Positions 47,706 through 60,488 are shown, numbered from the stretch's first letter. The stretch: DNA of 64,000 nt from Halichoerus grypus (GCF_964656455.1 NC_135719.1:75797562-75861561), one strand, 5' to 3'. Notes: generated by a model from the sequence alone, not told the origin. Numbers and translations are program-made.

Positions 47706-48505
47706 CAACAGATATTTACTGATTATACAAGTCAGATATCAGTCACACCTTCCTTCCTCTGGAGAGCTAGGTAACATTGTCTTGAACCACTCAATGATAC
47801 ACCTTTGACATCCTAGTGCCTTCTCAAATTTTTCTGTTAATTCCCCTGTCTTTCTTTGTCTCTTGGGTTCCAGCTACGCCTCGCCCAAACTGGAAATCTC
47901 ACTCTTTCCAGGCTTTCACATCCAAATCACCTGCATCACGCATTCATGTCATCTGCAGGTTTTCTGAAGATTTTGAGGGCCCCTCTGAAGGAGCTCACAT
48001 TAAGCTACTCATAATCTTCCATTTATTCATATTCTTTCTCTGTCTGTCTGTCTGTCTCTCTCCCCCCTTCCTTCCAGGACTGCCTACATTTTTCTTCCTT
48101 TCTCTCACAGAGCTCTTCTGCTCTTCCCAACCCCTGGATCAAACACTAAACCCCTTATGATGCTCTGCAGAACCAGAAGTCTTCCATTTCACCAGCTCTA
48201 CACTTCTTAGAAGGATGTTGCAATGACATAAATGATGTGGATTCCTGATATAAATTCATATTTGGTATTGAACCACAAGAAATCATTATATATGCAAATA
48301 CCAGCTCTGCATTTGGTGGGGTTTTGTTTTTGTTTTTTAGTTTAAAGACATTACTAAACAAAAGATAGGGCCTACTTCTACTGATTCTTAGATAGCAAAC
48401 TATTTCCAATTTTAAAAATTGGAAGACAGGAGAAAAATAATACATCAAATACCCACGTGCCCTCCACCCTTAACTCTTTTTAAACCTATGTTCTTTGGGT
48501 CCATT
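47706..48505. other. Unique DNA with CTGT repeat
   Basis: A CTGT/CT microsatellite lies at about 48038-48062. The 114-codon + frame at 47816-48160 runs through this pyrimidine-rich stretch, which explains its length. No domain is seen. Confidence 0.5.
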
Positions 48506-48510
48506 AAGGC

Positions 48511-48810
48511 AGGGGCTGGCAAATCTTTGACGTAAAGGACCGAATAGCTAATATCTCTTCCTTGGCAGGCCACGTGGTCTCAGCTGCAAGGACTTACCCT
48601 TCTTTCCCATAATACAGTAGCTGTACTCAACACAAATGGATGGGCGGGGCTATTTCAACAAACCTTTACTTATGGACACTGAAAGTTGAATATGCTTCTT
48701 CTTTTAGGTTTTCTCAACGATTTGAAACATTAAAATGTAAACATAAAATCTATTCTTAGCTCCTCACTTCAACTGCCTCCAAGGGCCATGGTGGCCAACC
48801 CCCCTATCGC
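48511..48810. repeat. hAT-type non-autonomous DNA transposon
   Basis: The left end 'caggggctggcaaatctttg' and the right end 'ggtggccaaccccc' resemble the inverted termini of a mammalian hAT-Charlie element. Inside are 'aggccacgtggtctcagctg' and 'gatgggcggggctatttcaa', typical of this family. It is old and diverged; the subfamily is not assigned. Confidence 0.75.
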
Positions 48811-49324
48811 GGTATCTTTTATAATTGTGAAAGAAACGTACTAATCATGGCTGCATTTTTTTCCTGCCCTGCCAAAGCCAAATCTCAGAAGAGTTAATAT
48901 GCTTTCTAGAAAAACAAATGATACTCTTCCCACTCCGTACAACCAAGCCCATCATTTCTTACTCCTTCCCCTCACCTCAAAAAAAATGCAGTATAATGAT
49001 TTCTCTGAGGAGGTAGATTTTGGAGTAACGGGTTAAGAAGGTTACACTCTTCTTTGGATTAGTGTTTCCGAATGTGTGTATGCCCAGAACTCAAATTCCC
49101 CTAGATTTTAATGTGCTACCAAAAAAGAAAGTGGAAGGGGAGGTTTTATGGTATTTTACCATTTAAGTCACTCCCTGGAGTAAAGCTAAACATGTTTTCT
49201 TTTTACAGAACCTTAGGTTTTTCAGAGCTTTTAATATGCTAATGTCAGTAATGGCTCTCCAAGAGGATGGAAGAGTATGCACTGATTCTTATCAGCCATC
49301 AAACTCTTCTTTTTGAAGTATTCT
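48811..49324. other. Unique DNA
   Basis: Nothing is recognisable in this stretch. Confidence 0.5.
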
Positions 49325-49490
49325 AGATGCCTGCTACTCCAAATGTGGTCCACAGACCAGCCGCTGCAGCTGTACCGGGGAACTTATTAAAACTAAAAGC
49401 TCAGGCCGCACCCCAGACCTACTGAATCAGAATCTTCAATTTAATATAATCCCCAGGTGTTTTAAATACACTGCAACAGACCATAGTTTT
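49325..49490. repeat. MER5A-like DNA transposon remnant
   Basis: 'tgtggtccacagaccagc', 'cggggaacttattaaaa', 'accccagacctactgaatca' and 'ccccaggtgttttaaa' are the ordered blocks of the MER5/hAT-Charlie group. Confidence 0.8.
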
Positions 49491-51319
49491 GTAAATAATC
49501 CTTTAATTTAAGCTAAAGGAGCATCATAGATCCAGGAGCTGAAAGAAATCAAAACATGAATTACTAGAAATCTTGGTTACCTGGAAGTAAAATCCATTTC
49601 CATGGGTTAAAGTTGAGTAACTCAAACTAATTACCTACGTTTTTTACTTCTCTTTTTCTCATTACATTTGGATGTTTGACTTTATTTCTCTTTTGCTTTT
49701 GTGGGCTTGGGAGAGCAAGAGAGAGACAAGGCAATCAAAAACCAAACTTACAAAAGGTGTAGTAATTGACTCAGTGTTCTGAATGTCTTCAAAGCCTTAA
49801 AAAAGAAATCATCATTTTGGAGCCAGAAATGTAAACTAGGAAAAAAGCCTCCATTTTTGTTTCTGACGCGTAACAGAAACAGTAACCTTCATAATCCTAG
49901 TCTTTTAATAAATCATGGTTTTCTCAAGGAACATCCAAACCCTTGTTATTATTTTTGTTCTCTTGAGTGAATACAATGATGTCCCAGGTAAAAGCCCAAG
50001 GACATATTGGGTAGCACAAGCTTGTGTATTTAGGTAGGAATGACAGCTACATCTGACTACTGTTTACTGTAAGAAGATTTCTAAGGGTGTTGTATAAAAT
50101 GTACAACACATCCCCTGCCTTCCAGACATTATATTAGTTTAAGACTACCATGATCCGTGAGCAAATAGTTATCTTAAGTTTGTAAGTGTTTATTAAGAAT
50201 AACCACTGTGAAGTTGTTCTGTACTTTGCTATTGGCAGACACTGTTTGGAAACCAAATGAGATTCTTAAATGGGTTCGTATACATTTTCATTGCGTACCA
50301 CTAGTTCAAATAGCTAAGGAAATTTTCTCTTACTGCTCTTCTCAAGCCTACCTTTTGTTTTTACCGTTATTAAGTTGCACCATATGATACAAAAAAACAT
50401 TCCTGATTTTACTCTGCAGTTATAATTCGGAATCTGTCATGCTCTCTGACACCTCAGAACGAGCAATCTGATTTTAAAAGGTGTACATGAGGCACAATCG
50501 AAAATACCATTCACACTGTCTCTCTTGGCAAAAATCTTCCCAATTTCCAATTTGCTAATCCCTTTTGTAAAACAGTTCATCGTATAGGATTAAAAAGTCA
50601 TAAGACTCCCAGTGGACCAGATCCTCATCCTCCTCAAAGAAAGCCATTGAGAGTATTCTGCATTAAAGAGACGTGTGGGCCATGGAGCAGAACATGCATC
50701 TGGGCCACATATGTAGTTAACACGGATGGATATACATAATAAAAATACTTCTGCACTCACCATGCAGTAGTAGCACTGAAAAGACCCTAACTCCAGCAGT
50801 AATTCTTTTACACAAGTCCAGTGCAGTGCTAGCCTGTGGACAGTCGACCCTCACTGTGGTCTAGTGCAGAACACTACAGTGGTGCTCCTTGCGGACGTTC
50901 CCTGACGTCCAAGGCTTTCAGCGGCTACAAAACTCATCTGCTCGAATATGTCAGCCTCAGTTTCCTATGAAACTGAAACCTCTGGATGATATTTGACCGT
51001 TCCAAACTAGTCACTAACTAGCTATCTCATTCAGGCCTCTTAAGTATAAGGTCACAAAACTGAATTAGACTTCAAGTTCTTAAAAGGTTAATATGTGACC
51101 CACATTGATTGAATCAGGATTGATGCAGTCTTTTCACCCTATTACTGCTCACCTTCCATCTTTCTGGGTCTACCTCAGATTCTGCTGTTGCCGTTAAATC
51201 ATTTCTTATTTCCCCAAACTGATATTTCTCCCTCTTTTGAATCTCTGCAGTATGTTGTGTTTCCCTTAGAGCACATACGATGCTGTTCGGCCTCATCCTG
51301 TGCTCATGTTCACGTGGAG
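49491..51319. other. Unique DNA
   Basis: No gene is visible. Around 50830-50950 the sequence is GC-richer, with partial self-complementary stretches (ACTGTGGTCTAGTG against CACTACAGT). 51114-51332 carries a 72-codon minus frame with no domain. Confidence 0.5.
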
Positions 51320-51440
51320 GTAATAACAGCACCTACTTCGTACGGTTGTTATAAAGATTCTATCAGTAAATACATGTGAAACTCTTAGAACACTGTCTCA
51401 CACGGTACACGCTGTGGAAGTGCTAGCCGCTAGCATCATC
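51320..51440 (+). repeat. MIR 3' half, sense
   Basis: 'ggtaataacagcacctactt', 'ggttgttataaagattc' and 'tacatgtgaaactcttagaa' give the MIR 3' half. Confidence 0.65.
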
Positions 51441-51504
51441 ATCATTTGCAATATTTAGAAGGCCTCTCACACTTCGCATTTATAAAGGAATTAGTATCTT
51501 CTAG

Positions 51505-52345
51505 AACTTTAATGGTTTGGGCTTTTTTTTATATTTAAATATTTGATCCATCTGGTGTTTTATTCTGATAAACAGGGTAAAGTATAGAACTCTATTTCTC
51601 TACATGGCTACTCTCATTTATTAAGTCTTACATTAATTAGTGAATGTAATTAACAATTACATTTATTAAGTACTCCCATTGATTTGAGATGCCACTTTCA
51701 GCACACACTAAATTCCTGTAGGTATCTTGAGTCTCTTTCATATGCCAGAATGACACAACTCTTAAAGCTTTAAAGTTTGTTTCAGTATCTGATAGGGATA
51801 GCCTCCCCACCCCTCCACTGATCTCCTCTGGTGACCCTTGCTTATTTGTTTTCCTAAATGAACTTTAGAATTAGCGTGTATAATTTGGGGGAGTGGGGAA
51901 GAACAACAAAACCTGGTGGGTTTTTTTAGGGGGTGGGGATGTTGTTACATTTACAAACATCTATCTGTTCTTGAACTTTCCTAAGCACATGGTTTGTCTT
52001 TACATTTGTTCCGAGTGTACCTTTTCTGTAGATCAGGAGTATTTCCTCATATGGGTCTCTCACATTTTCTTATTGAGTTTGTCCCTAAATATTTTACCTT
52101 TTTTGTTACTATTTTAATAAGTCTTTTCTTTAATTTTATCTTCTAACTGGTTGTATACATGAATACTGTTTTCTTTTTCAGCATAGTAAGTTAACATCAG
52201 CTACCTTCCTAAACTATCTTATCGTATATTTTAGTTTGTCAGCTGAATTTCTTGGGTTTTCCAGGTATATAATCACATCACTAATACTAGCTCTGCCTTT
52301 TTTCTAATGTGTATAAGGAATTTGTGTTTCTAATATTTTATTATA
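51505..52345 (-). repeat. Old L1 ORF2 remnant, antisense
   Basis: 'aaatatttgatccatctggt', 'ctctatttctctacatggct', 'gagtttgtccctaaatattt' and 'gggttttccaggtatataat' match the complement of L1 ORF2 in order, with large gaps and many substitutions. Confidence 0.65.
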
Positions 52346-52499
52346 TTAACATTTTGTTGAGACAGATTAGAATTAAAACAAAGCCCCTTCTCTAAAACTG
52401 TCATAGTAGATCAGAGAGGTGGCTCAATCAGGACTCAGAAGACCCGGGTTCTAGTCTCAGCAGAACCATATATGCTTCTGGGTCCACAGAAATAATTAG

Positions 52500-52915
52500 C
52501 CTTTATGAACTGGACACATTTATAAGATATTTAAGAGATATAACATGGACTTATGTTGATTAGCTATGAAGTGGGAAGGGAGAAGAAAAAATTAAGAATG
52601 ACTCCCAAATTTCTAATTTTATTTTATTTTTTATTTATTTATTTTAGAGACAGAGAGCACATGGGTGGGCACACAGGAGAGCAAGAGCAATGCTGAGGGG
52701 CAGGGCGGAGAGAGAGGGAGAGAGAGATTCTTTAAGCAGACTCCACGCTCAGAGCGTGGAACCCAATGCAGGGCTCAATTTCACATCCCTGAGATCATGA
52801 CCTGAGCCGAAATCAAGAGTCAGATGCTGCTTAACTGACTGAGCCACCCACGCATCCAGCCAACTTTCTAATTTTAAATAACTGGATGGATGGTAGAATT
52901 CCTGGAGAGAAAACA
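52500..52915 (-). repeat. LINE-2 remnant, antisense, split by a SINE
   Basis: 'atttaagagatataacatgg' and 'aagaatgactcccaaatttc' before the SINE, and 'aactggatggatggtagaat' after it, form one continuous L2 antisense stretch. Confidence 0.65.
52622..52864 (-). mobile_element. CAN-SINE, long older variant
   Basis: The minus-strand SINE has a GGATGCGTGGGTGGCTCAG head, a core with 'gtcatgatctcaggg', a longer internal body and a T-rich left end. The body includes an internal GCTCAGAGCGTGGA stretch. A 12-bp TSD, TTTCTAATTTTA, lies at 52610-52621 and 52865-52876. Confidence 0.93.
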
Positions 52916-53929
52916 ATAATAATGAATCATTAGACATATTGAGATAACGTGTATATTCAATCTATATGTGATTTAAACACATTCTATAAAAGATGTCAAT
53001 ATTAAGTAACTGATGCATAATGTTCACTGAAAATATGGAATGTATAGAATAAATGATAATTAGCTATAATGGGAAGCCAAACTATAGTACAGTTTAATAG
53101 CAAGTAAGGTAAGTGGAAGAAAAATAAAATAATCTTACTCTGAACGTAAGAGAAAAGGCAGGAATAGATATAGAGGATTTTTTAACATTTTAAATTTTCC
53201 TATATTCTTATTTATCCCGAGGTGCCATTGGTCTTGTTATCTAACTCACCCATTATTTCTTCTGAAACAATTGCATTACAGTAAGAGTAGATAAATATAA
53301 CCCTGGAGTACTATAGATCACTGAAATGTTGGTTGCTTTAAACAAAAAGAAGTATCAAATCAAGTTAGTTTCTAGATTGCTGTTCTCCTGGGCACTGGTT
53401 CATCGTTCAGAGCTGTCAAAGGGTCTTGTCACTTGCAAGCTCCTGTGACACGCAGGACTAATTGTTTGCAGCCCAAGGCATTGCATGGCCCACTTGTAAA
53501 GGCAGCAAGACAAGCATCTTCTGAATTATCTGATCACTCTAATTCTTCTATATTAATGGCACAATAATGGTGTTTTAAATTCCTTTGTTTTATGTTAGTA
53601 ATTCTCAGTCACCTGCTGGGGTTTAGTCAAGTACTCGCTCTACCTACGGATGATTCACATTATTTTCAGACCATCTGTCTTAGTGATTTTCCGATGCATT
53701 TTTAAGCTATTCATATTTTTTATAACGTTCAATAAAAAGCATCTTGATCTTTGGCCCAAACATCTCAAAGGTCCATAAACATGAAGTCTTTTCCAAATTT
53801 CCCCAGCCTGTAGTGACCTGGGCACCTTCAAAATCCTCGAGAGCTTTTCTGAATGGTTCCTTTATCACAGCTTCTGCTGCCTGGAATGAGCTGCAGTTTT
53901 CCATTGTTTACCTGTCTTTCTAACTAGCT
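52916..53929. other. Unique DNA
   Basis: No gene or element is recognised. A 65-codon minus frame at 53707-53904 has no domain. Confidence 0.5.
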
Positions 53930-54025
53930 TGAAGACCTCTAAGGGCACAAACTGTCTCATACCTTTTTTTTTTTTTTTTTTAACATTCCCGGTGCATAGC
54001 ATAATACTCTGCATATTTTTTCAAA
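53930..54025 (+). repeat. LINE-2 3' end remnant with T-tract
   Basis: 'cttgaagacctctaagggca' then 'cactgtctcat' and 'cccggtgcatagcataatac' resemble the L2 3' end. A T18 tract at about 53963-53980 lies between the blocks. Confidence 0.5.
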
Positions 54026-54059
54026 TGTGATCAAACATATGCTGTTACTATAATAAGGT

Positions 54060-54315
54060 GGGATGGCATTAGGGTTAAGAGAAGAGCCTCTGGAAGTAAG
54101 CTGCCTGACTTGAAATGCCAGCTCCGTTCCATAGGAGTTCCATGACTTTGGACAAGTTCTCCAACCAACCTGCTCCTCGGTTTTCTCAACTGTTAAACAG
54201 GGATAATGTTCTACCTATTCACTGGATTGTTAGAGGAAGAAACAGGTTAATATATGTCAAGAATTTCGATCAAATGCTTGCCACATAGAAAGTACCATGT
54301 AAATGTCTGCTTGAC
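54060..54315 (+). repeat. MIR, nearly full length, sense
   Basis: The blocks 'ggcattagggttaagagaag', 'gcctgacttgaaatgccagc', 'gactttggacaagttctcc', 'aaacagggataatgtt', 'ggattgttagaggaag' and 'tgcttgccacatagaaag' are all present in order. Confidence 0.85.
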
Positions 54316-54589
54316 AATGATAATGACCTCTATTTAGCCCTTTAGAGCTTAATTTATTCAATAATGTGACACTGCTATATGTAATATGCATTAACCAGGG
54401 TTTCTTCCAGAAAAAAAAAATCAGGAGTGTCTTCTCCACTTTTATTTTTCTAGAGCTAGTTACAACTGCCCCCAAGACATCTATGAACAGACTAACGTTA
54501 ATGCTGGATTGGCAGGACAGTCTGATCAGCTACTTGGTGACATGGAATGTAAAGTAATGGTGGACATGCGCCAAATGAATACCATTTTA

Positions 54590-54738
54590 TTTATTTGTTT
54601 GTTTGTTTGTTTGTTTTAAGTAGGCTCCACACCCAGCATGGAACCCAATGTGGGGCTTGAACTGACGACCCTGAGATCAAGACCTGAGCTGGGGTCAAGA
54701 TTTGGATGCTTATCTGACTGAGCCACCCAACGCCCCAG
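54590..54738 (-). mobile_element. CAN-SINE, short old form
   Basis: The minus strand has a tRNA-like head ending at GGGGCGTTGGGTGGCTCAG, a short body and a CAAA/TTTG-repeat tail at 54590-54616. A 15-bp TSD with one mismatch, ATGAATACCATTTTA at 54575-54589 and ATGAATGCCATTTTA at 54739-54753, flanks it. Confidence 0.95.
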
Positions 54739-54753
54739 ATGAATGCCATTTTA

Positions 54754-55619
54754 AACAAAGGAACCTAATCACTTTAGAAGCTTAATATACCATTAATATG
54801 CAGACTAAAGCAGTGTAAAACGCTATGATTACAAACACGGTAAAGTCTTTTAGGCCCACCTTTAGCAGCACTGTTAGTAGTACTTCTGGAATATGGCAGA
54901 TCAGAACGATTATTCTATGAAAGAGAAGAAAGGGGTCAGGAAGAAAAGGGAAAGAAGATATAGAGAGCAAAGAAATGGTCCCAAACACTGTAAGAGATCA
55001 CACTGAAATAATGCAGAGGTAAAAACAAAGTATCAGTTTCCACCTCCCACTCCCCACTATATCCAAAAGGAAAGATAATGTTTAGAGATATGAATATGAG
55101 AGTATTCAAGAAGAAAATAAGGAGAAATTATAAATGAGAAAAGAAAATACTGAAATAGACATGAGGCACCCATATCATTTAAGCAAATAGATAGTCTTGA
55201 CAGTCTTAAGTTTTGAAACCACATTTTCTGAAACATTCTGTGGTCAAATACATTTTTAAGAACGAGAAATGGAAGATTATTGCAGTGGGAACTTTTAAAA
55301 TTATTCCTCATGAACTTCCTTTGTTTTGCCTATCACAAAAATAATATATATTCAACGAGTAAAACTTTGAATAAGTGCTCGGGCATGCGTGTACACGTGT
55401 ATACACATGCATGCACGCACACACGTACAAAAAAAAGCTATAAGCCCTTTACATTCATCTAACCTTTATATACATTATGGTGTTTGCCTTTCAGTGTTTG
55501 GGGTTTTATTTGTTTATTTTTATCTAGGTACACATCAATGAAATACTACACAAATACTATTGCAAAGTGGGTTTAAATATTTCATTATGCTATTTATTTT
55601 TAAATCATTCCTTATTATA
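54754..55619. other. Unique DNA
   Basis: It contains a mixed TG/CA and purine-pyrimidine alternating stretch near 55384-55428 (GCGTGTACACGTGTATACAC), which could adopt non-B structure. No gene is seen. Confidence 0.5.
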
Positions 55620-55635
55620 GAAATGAAACTATTTA

Positions 55636-55836
55636 GGGGCACCTGGGTGACTGAGTCGGTTAAGCATCTGACTCTTGGTTTCAGCTCAGGTCATGAACTC
55701 AGGGTCCAGAGATGGAGCCCCGCATTGGGCTGTGCGCTCAGTGGGGAGTTTGCTTCTCTCCCTCTCCCTCTGCCCCTCCTCCCACTTGCACGCGCTCTCT
55801 CACTCTCTCTCAAATAAATAAATAAATCTCTTAAAA
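55636..55836 (+). mobile_element. CAN-SINE
   Basis: A GGGGCACCTGGGTGACTGAG head, a diverged core, a CT-rich body and an AAATAAATAAATAAATCTCTT tail are present. A 15-bp TSD with one mismatch, AAATGAAACTATTTA at 55621-55635 and AAATGAAACTATGTA at 55837-55851, flanks it. Confidence 0.96.
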
Positions 55837-55851
55837 AAATGAAACTATGTA

Positions 55852-56888
55852 AGAGAAGTGTTTTTGTGCCTCAAGATAGATAAATGGATGTACAGACAGA
55901 AACATCTGCAGCCACCCTTTTCATGGTGCATAAATAAAATTTCTCTTTGATTGCTAGCTAAGGTCACTACTTCAGAACCTGGAGCTATTTTCATCTCTGT
56001 GTGTTCCAGTGAAGTCAATCATTGTTCATTAAGTATTCAGGACTATATTGCAGCAAAGGGAGAAATGGTAGAAGAATTTTGACAAACTGAAGGGATCTGC
56101 CGCACTCAGAAAGGAGCAGGGAATGTGTATTTCTGAGCAAGTGGATTCTGAGCTTTCCAGGGAGCTGCCATCAAGAGCTCCCAAAAAGTATGTTCACCTT
56201 CTAACTCCTCTAATGGACAGTCACTGCCAATCGCTGGTTTTCCTGACTCCAGGCCAGTGTGATTTACATACAGAAGAACTTCAGTTAAAGGACACTAGGA
56301 CTTCAATTAAAGGACTCACTCACTGTGAGTGCCAAATATATAAAACATAGCCCCTCCTTGCTACGAAATCTAAAATCAGTCACCGGGAAATGCATGTGTG
56401 TACACAAAAGGCCGAAAGAAAATTTACCAAAAAAATGTTAAAAGAGGTTATCTCTATATAAAAATAGGTTTACAGGTGATTTGGGTTTTCTTCTTTATAA
56501 ATTTCTGATATTGCGGAAAGAACATATTATAAGAAGACAGAATAATAATTATTTTAATAACCTAGAAAAGAAAGAAGATTAAGGTAAAATTAGCCATAAG
56601 GTTGGTGTTATTTCCCTATAATTAGATCTCAACAAAAGTCTTCACCTCGCAATCCTTAAAATTCAAAGTTCTTACCAAGAAAAGAAAAAAGAAAAGGACA
56701 AACCAAAATTCATTAAAAATAATTCATTATAGAAAAAGCTTTTTCAGTGTTTTTGTTTTATTTATGTTAACATTTGTCAGGTTCTAACTAGGCCAATAAC
56801 TCAGTTCCTAAAGTTCTTGGTTTATCAGTATGGTTCAGTTAGCCCAGAGGAACAATTGTGAAAAATTCCTATTTATTGGCACTAGTTT
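55852..56888. other. Unique DNA
   Basis: A 75-codon + frame at 56123-56350 has no recognisable domain. An imperfect internal repeat ('ggacactaggacttcaatta' and 'aggactcactcactgtgag') lies near 56288-56330. Confidence 0.5.
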
Positions 56889-56906
56889 GAAATAAACTCG
56901 GTTTTT

Positions 56907-57111
56907 TTTTTTTTTTTTTTTTTTAAAGATTTTATTTATTTATTTGACAGAGAGAGACACAGCGAGAGAGAACACAAGCAGGGGGAGTGGGAGAGGGAGA
57001 AGCAGGCTTCCTGCAGAGCAGGGAGCCCGATGTGGGGCTCGATCCCAGGACTCTGGGATCATGACCTGAGCCGAAGGCAGACGCTTAACGACTGAGCCAC
57101 CCAGGCGCCCC
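56907..57111 (-). mobile_element. CAN-SINE, very young full-length copy
   Basis: This is the closest copy to consensus in the window. Its minus-strand head reads GGGGCGCCTGGGTGGCTCAG, with an intact core and a body ending in AAATAAATAAAATCTTT. The A-tail is over 15 bases long. A perfect 18-bp TSD, GAAATAAACTCGGTTTTT, lies at 56889-56906 and 57112-57129. Confidence 0.99.
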
Positions 57112-57129
57112 GAAATAAACTCGGTTTTT

Positions 57130-59869
57130 GAGAGAAAGGAGACGGAGAAGAAAAGTCTAATTCCCGGGATTGATGAAAAAGATATCTAGCCAAAGATAGC
57201 TTTCTGATAAAATACTATGCATTTAGGAAGTGATAGAAAGGTTTTTTGAGAAATGACCCCTAAAATAAGAAAATAATTAAATTAATATTTAACAATTAAA
57301 ATTGAAAAACTAAATTCAAGAACCCTAAGGCAACTTCTAACCTGAAAAATCATTAGGAAGCTAAGAGCTTGATCAAGTTATCATTAATAAAATAGATTCC
57401 ATTCTTTTTGAATTGTTTATATTTTTTTGAATAAAATCATATATGCTGTTTACCGTAAGTAATTTCCAACTACATTAAGTCTCAGAGTCATCTGTGTTTG
57501 GGGGCTTTTCTTTTTTACGTTTTTGTTTTTTTTTTTTATCATTGTAGCTTTTTATTCAGTTTTTTGGTCCAGTTTATATCAAATTTAAGTTCAATTATTT
57601 CTTCAGTAGTTCTCACAATGAGCCTCCTTCAGGGAAGAATGAGGGTAAGTCCTAATTACATTCTCCTTGCATTGCTGTGATGAGATTATATTTAGACCAG
57701 GTATATTTTCAGTCTTAGTTCATTTAAAGTTGGATGTGGATAGGTCTAGCAGGCCACGAATTAACTCTGGGTGCCTTCCTTTTGAATTTTCATTTACACC
57801 CCCTGTTTTGCCTGTGTGAAATGTTCTAGTAAGAAAAACAGCCCAAGGCTCATACCAACAAAGGGAGGGGGGGCACAGGTGAGGGCCCTGAAGACAGTAA
57901 AAGAGAAGGGCCTATCTACTGTTTGTGTCCCCTCAATCTCAGCAATTAGAATTTCCTCCACTCTCTGAGGGATTTTTAGAGTATGAATTATGGCCTGGAT
58001 TAAACAGTTACTCTGCTAATCCTTACAAGGACGACATTTTCTTTGAGAAAAGAAGGAAAACTGAATGATTATAGAGTTGCTATGAAACGCTGACTAGAAA
58101 AGTCTGTCCTGAGGTCTCTGAAATATTTGCTTCATGAATTTACCCAACATTGCCTTCATGTGTCCGTGGTTCTCTTTGCATTTCTGCCGGGAGTTCAATT
58201 CCCACATCAATAAGAGATTGCCAGCCCTGGGGGCTCATAATAAAGACAAGTTGTGTACACACGCGCCCCACACTGTGAGGCAGGACCCTTCCATCCGGGC
58301 CTCCCCTGAGGAGGGCTGGCCAGCCAGACCATGGACACATCCCCTCAGCACTGCACTACATCATCTGACCCAGTTTCCCTCCTCGCTTCAGATTTCAGGC
58401 ATCTCTGCCTGGGTCCCAGTCTGTTTAAACTCACACTAGCACTTCAACAAAACCGTCATATCTTTATAACACTTTTCAAATGTAAAGTTTTCAAGGATTT
58501 TTTTTTTCTTAGAGTAGTACATATATTGAAATAGCCGTATAGCTTTGCCCGGTAATAAATAACTCCTTGGAAAAAAAGAAGTGCTTAAGATGGATATTCT
58601 GCAAAACTCCAGAATTATTGTGCAATCACATTTTTATCTACCATTTTTAGAGCCCATTTGATTTATCCCAGCTTGGCATATTAGAATAGACATGGGGATA
58701 CAAACAGCCTGATAGTTAAAATTTTGTCGGCATATGAATCTCCTCTGGCTTCCTCCTCTGCCAGGAAAATTTTTCCTGTTGTCAGTCAACTGATCCTAAT
58801 ATCTTCTTGGAACAGAGCAAACATTTTAAAGTGCAAAGCAGAAGTCCTCCCCCAGCCCTGGAGAGAAAACTTTTTTTCCTTGAGCTGTTGATGTCTTTAA
58901 GAGAAATGGCTTTAGCTGGTTCAGTCAGATGATAGCGGACACACTTAACTCCATATAAAGGAAAATGTTTGAACACCAGTACTATTGATTTCAAGGAAGG
59001 TTTATTTGGGTAACATTTGTTTAAGAAGATAATCTGAGTCATAAATTGCATAGTGAGTAAATCCCTCTTAAGCAACAGCAGAAGAGTGGTTTTGTTATTT
59101 TGAACTTTATCTTTGCTTTGAAAAAGTCCAATATTACTATGCATTTTGAAATATTTTATCAACTGAGGAACTTAGGCCTCTCAGTCATAGACTGCGTTCT
59201 TTAATTAACTGATTACTTCCAATTCTTTTTAGAGTTTTGGCCAAAATTAGTTACTCTGAACCTAAAGAGAAAATGAAGACATGACTTTATCTTAAACCTT
59301 AGTAAAGGGTTTTGTTTTAAGGTAGACTAAGCAGGTTTTCTTAGGACAACCTTATGGTAAATGAGCTAGAGTCTCTGAGCTTATTTCAGCTAGTATCTCA
59401 ACACACATTATTTTAACTGTTGGCTAAACATAAATTGATAGAAAATAGTCACCAGCGAGAATAGAAACACAGTAGCGATGGTCACTGAAAAGAGATTTAA
59501 GCCAAAAAAGCAAATAAACCCAAAAACTATGACAGAATGTCTATAGAGCTCTTCATTGATCTTGTATTTTAGAAAAATGAAGTGTGTGTTAGGAATGATT
59601 CATGGGCTGGATAGGAAAGTGGTTGGAGGCTGGTTTAGGGTGGAGAAAGAAACACAAGAAACAGCAATACTGGATAGAAAGAATAAGTTCTTGTGAGCTT
59701 TTCAAGTTTCTATTATCAATTTGGGCTTAAAAAGAATAAAATATTTTGACTCAATTTAAATAAAGCAAGTGATAGGTGCCCAAAATGAGACTATAGAATT
59801 ATTTCAGAATTAATCAAGGTATTATCTTATTTGAAGGATGTTTGAGCAATAATAGCTATATTATGAAGG
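57130..59869. other. Unique DNA
   Basis: A T-tract lies near 57527-57538 and a GC-richer stretch at 58130-58430 with overlapping frames on both strands (101 codons on +). A 126-codon minus frame lies at 58782-59162. None shows a recognisable domain or convincing splice sites. Confidence 0.5.
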
Positions 59870-60325
59870 GTTCTCCTGAGGAACAAACCCAATAGGAGAT
59901 CTAGCTATCATCTCTCTATCTCTTTCCCTATCTATCTATCTATCGAGAGATTTTAAGAAACTGACTCACACAATTGTAGGGGCTAGGAAGTCTGAAATCC
60001 ACAGGGGAGGCCAACAGGCTAGAAATTCAGGTAAAAGTTGATCTTGCAGTCTTGAGTCCAAAATCTGTAATGTAGGCCAATAGGTGGGAAGCTCAGGCAA
60101 TGTTTCCATGTTGCAATATTGAGGCTGAATTGCTTTTTCCTCAGGAAACCTCAGTCTTTGCTGTTAGAGCCTTTAACTGATTAGATGAGGCCCACCCACA
60201 TTATGGAGTGAATCTCCTTAATTTAAAGTCTACTGATTGTAAATGTTAATCACATCTAAAAACTACTTTTGTAACAACATCTAGACTGGTGTTTAAGTAA
60301 CTGGGCATTACAGCCTAGCCAAGTT
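59870..60325. repeat. Old interspersed repeat with TATC microsatellite
   Basis: The order 'ggttctcctgaggaacaaac', a TATC run at about 59929-59944, 'ctgactcacacaattgtagg', 'gatgaggcccacccacatta', 'tgttaatcacatct' and 'ctagccaagtttacaca' matches a familiar mammalian interspersed repeat. It begins with an 'attctccagagaaacagaac' type motif. I am not certain whether it is LTR- or DNA-transposon-derived, so no subfamily is given. Confidence 0.65.
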
Positions 60326-60451
60326 TACACATCACGATAGTTTTAGCAACAACCCTTAACTTTCTACATTTTGGTTTCTCATTGTGTCTAAGAATGAGAT
60401 GATATATTAAATATTAAGTAGAATGTTAAATAGTATTGGATTTTCCTGTGC

Positions 60452-60454
<3 letters not shown>

Positions 60455-60488
<34 letters not shown>
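60455..60488. repeat. (TG)17 microsatellite
   Basis: Seventeen uninterrupted TG units make this the longest dinucleotide repeat in the window. It is probably polymorphic. The minus-strand 79-codon frame across it is a translation of the repeat. Confidence 0.97.

Noticed and set aside
47816..48160. 114-codon + frame with an apparent hydrophobic start
   Set aside because: It runs through pyrimidine-rich and CTGT-repeat sequence, which encodes Leu, Ser and Phe runs without being a gene.
58782..59162. 126-codon minus-strand frame
   Set aside because: It is rich in Lys, Leu and Ser as expected from AT-rich DNA. No domain or exon structure is visible.
59925..60488. TATC and TG repeats as a CRISPR-like array
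   Set aside because: They are simple microsatellites without spacers. The DNA is mammalian, where CRISPR arrays do not occur.
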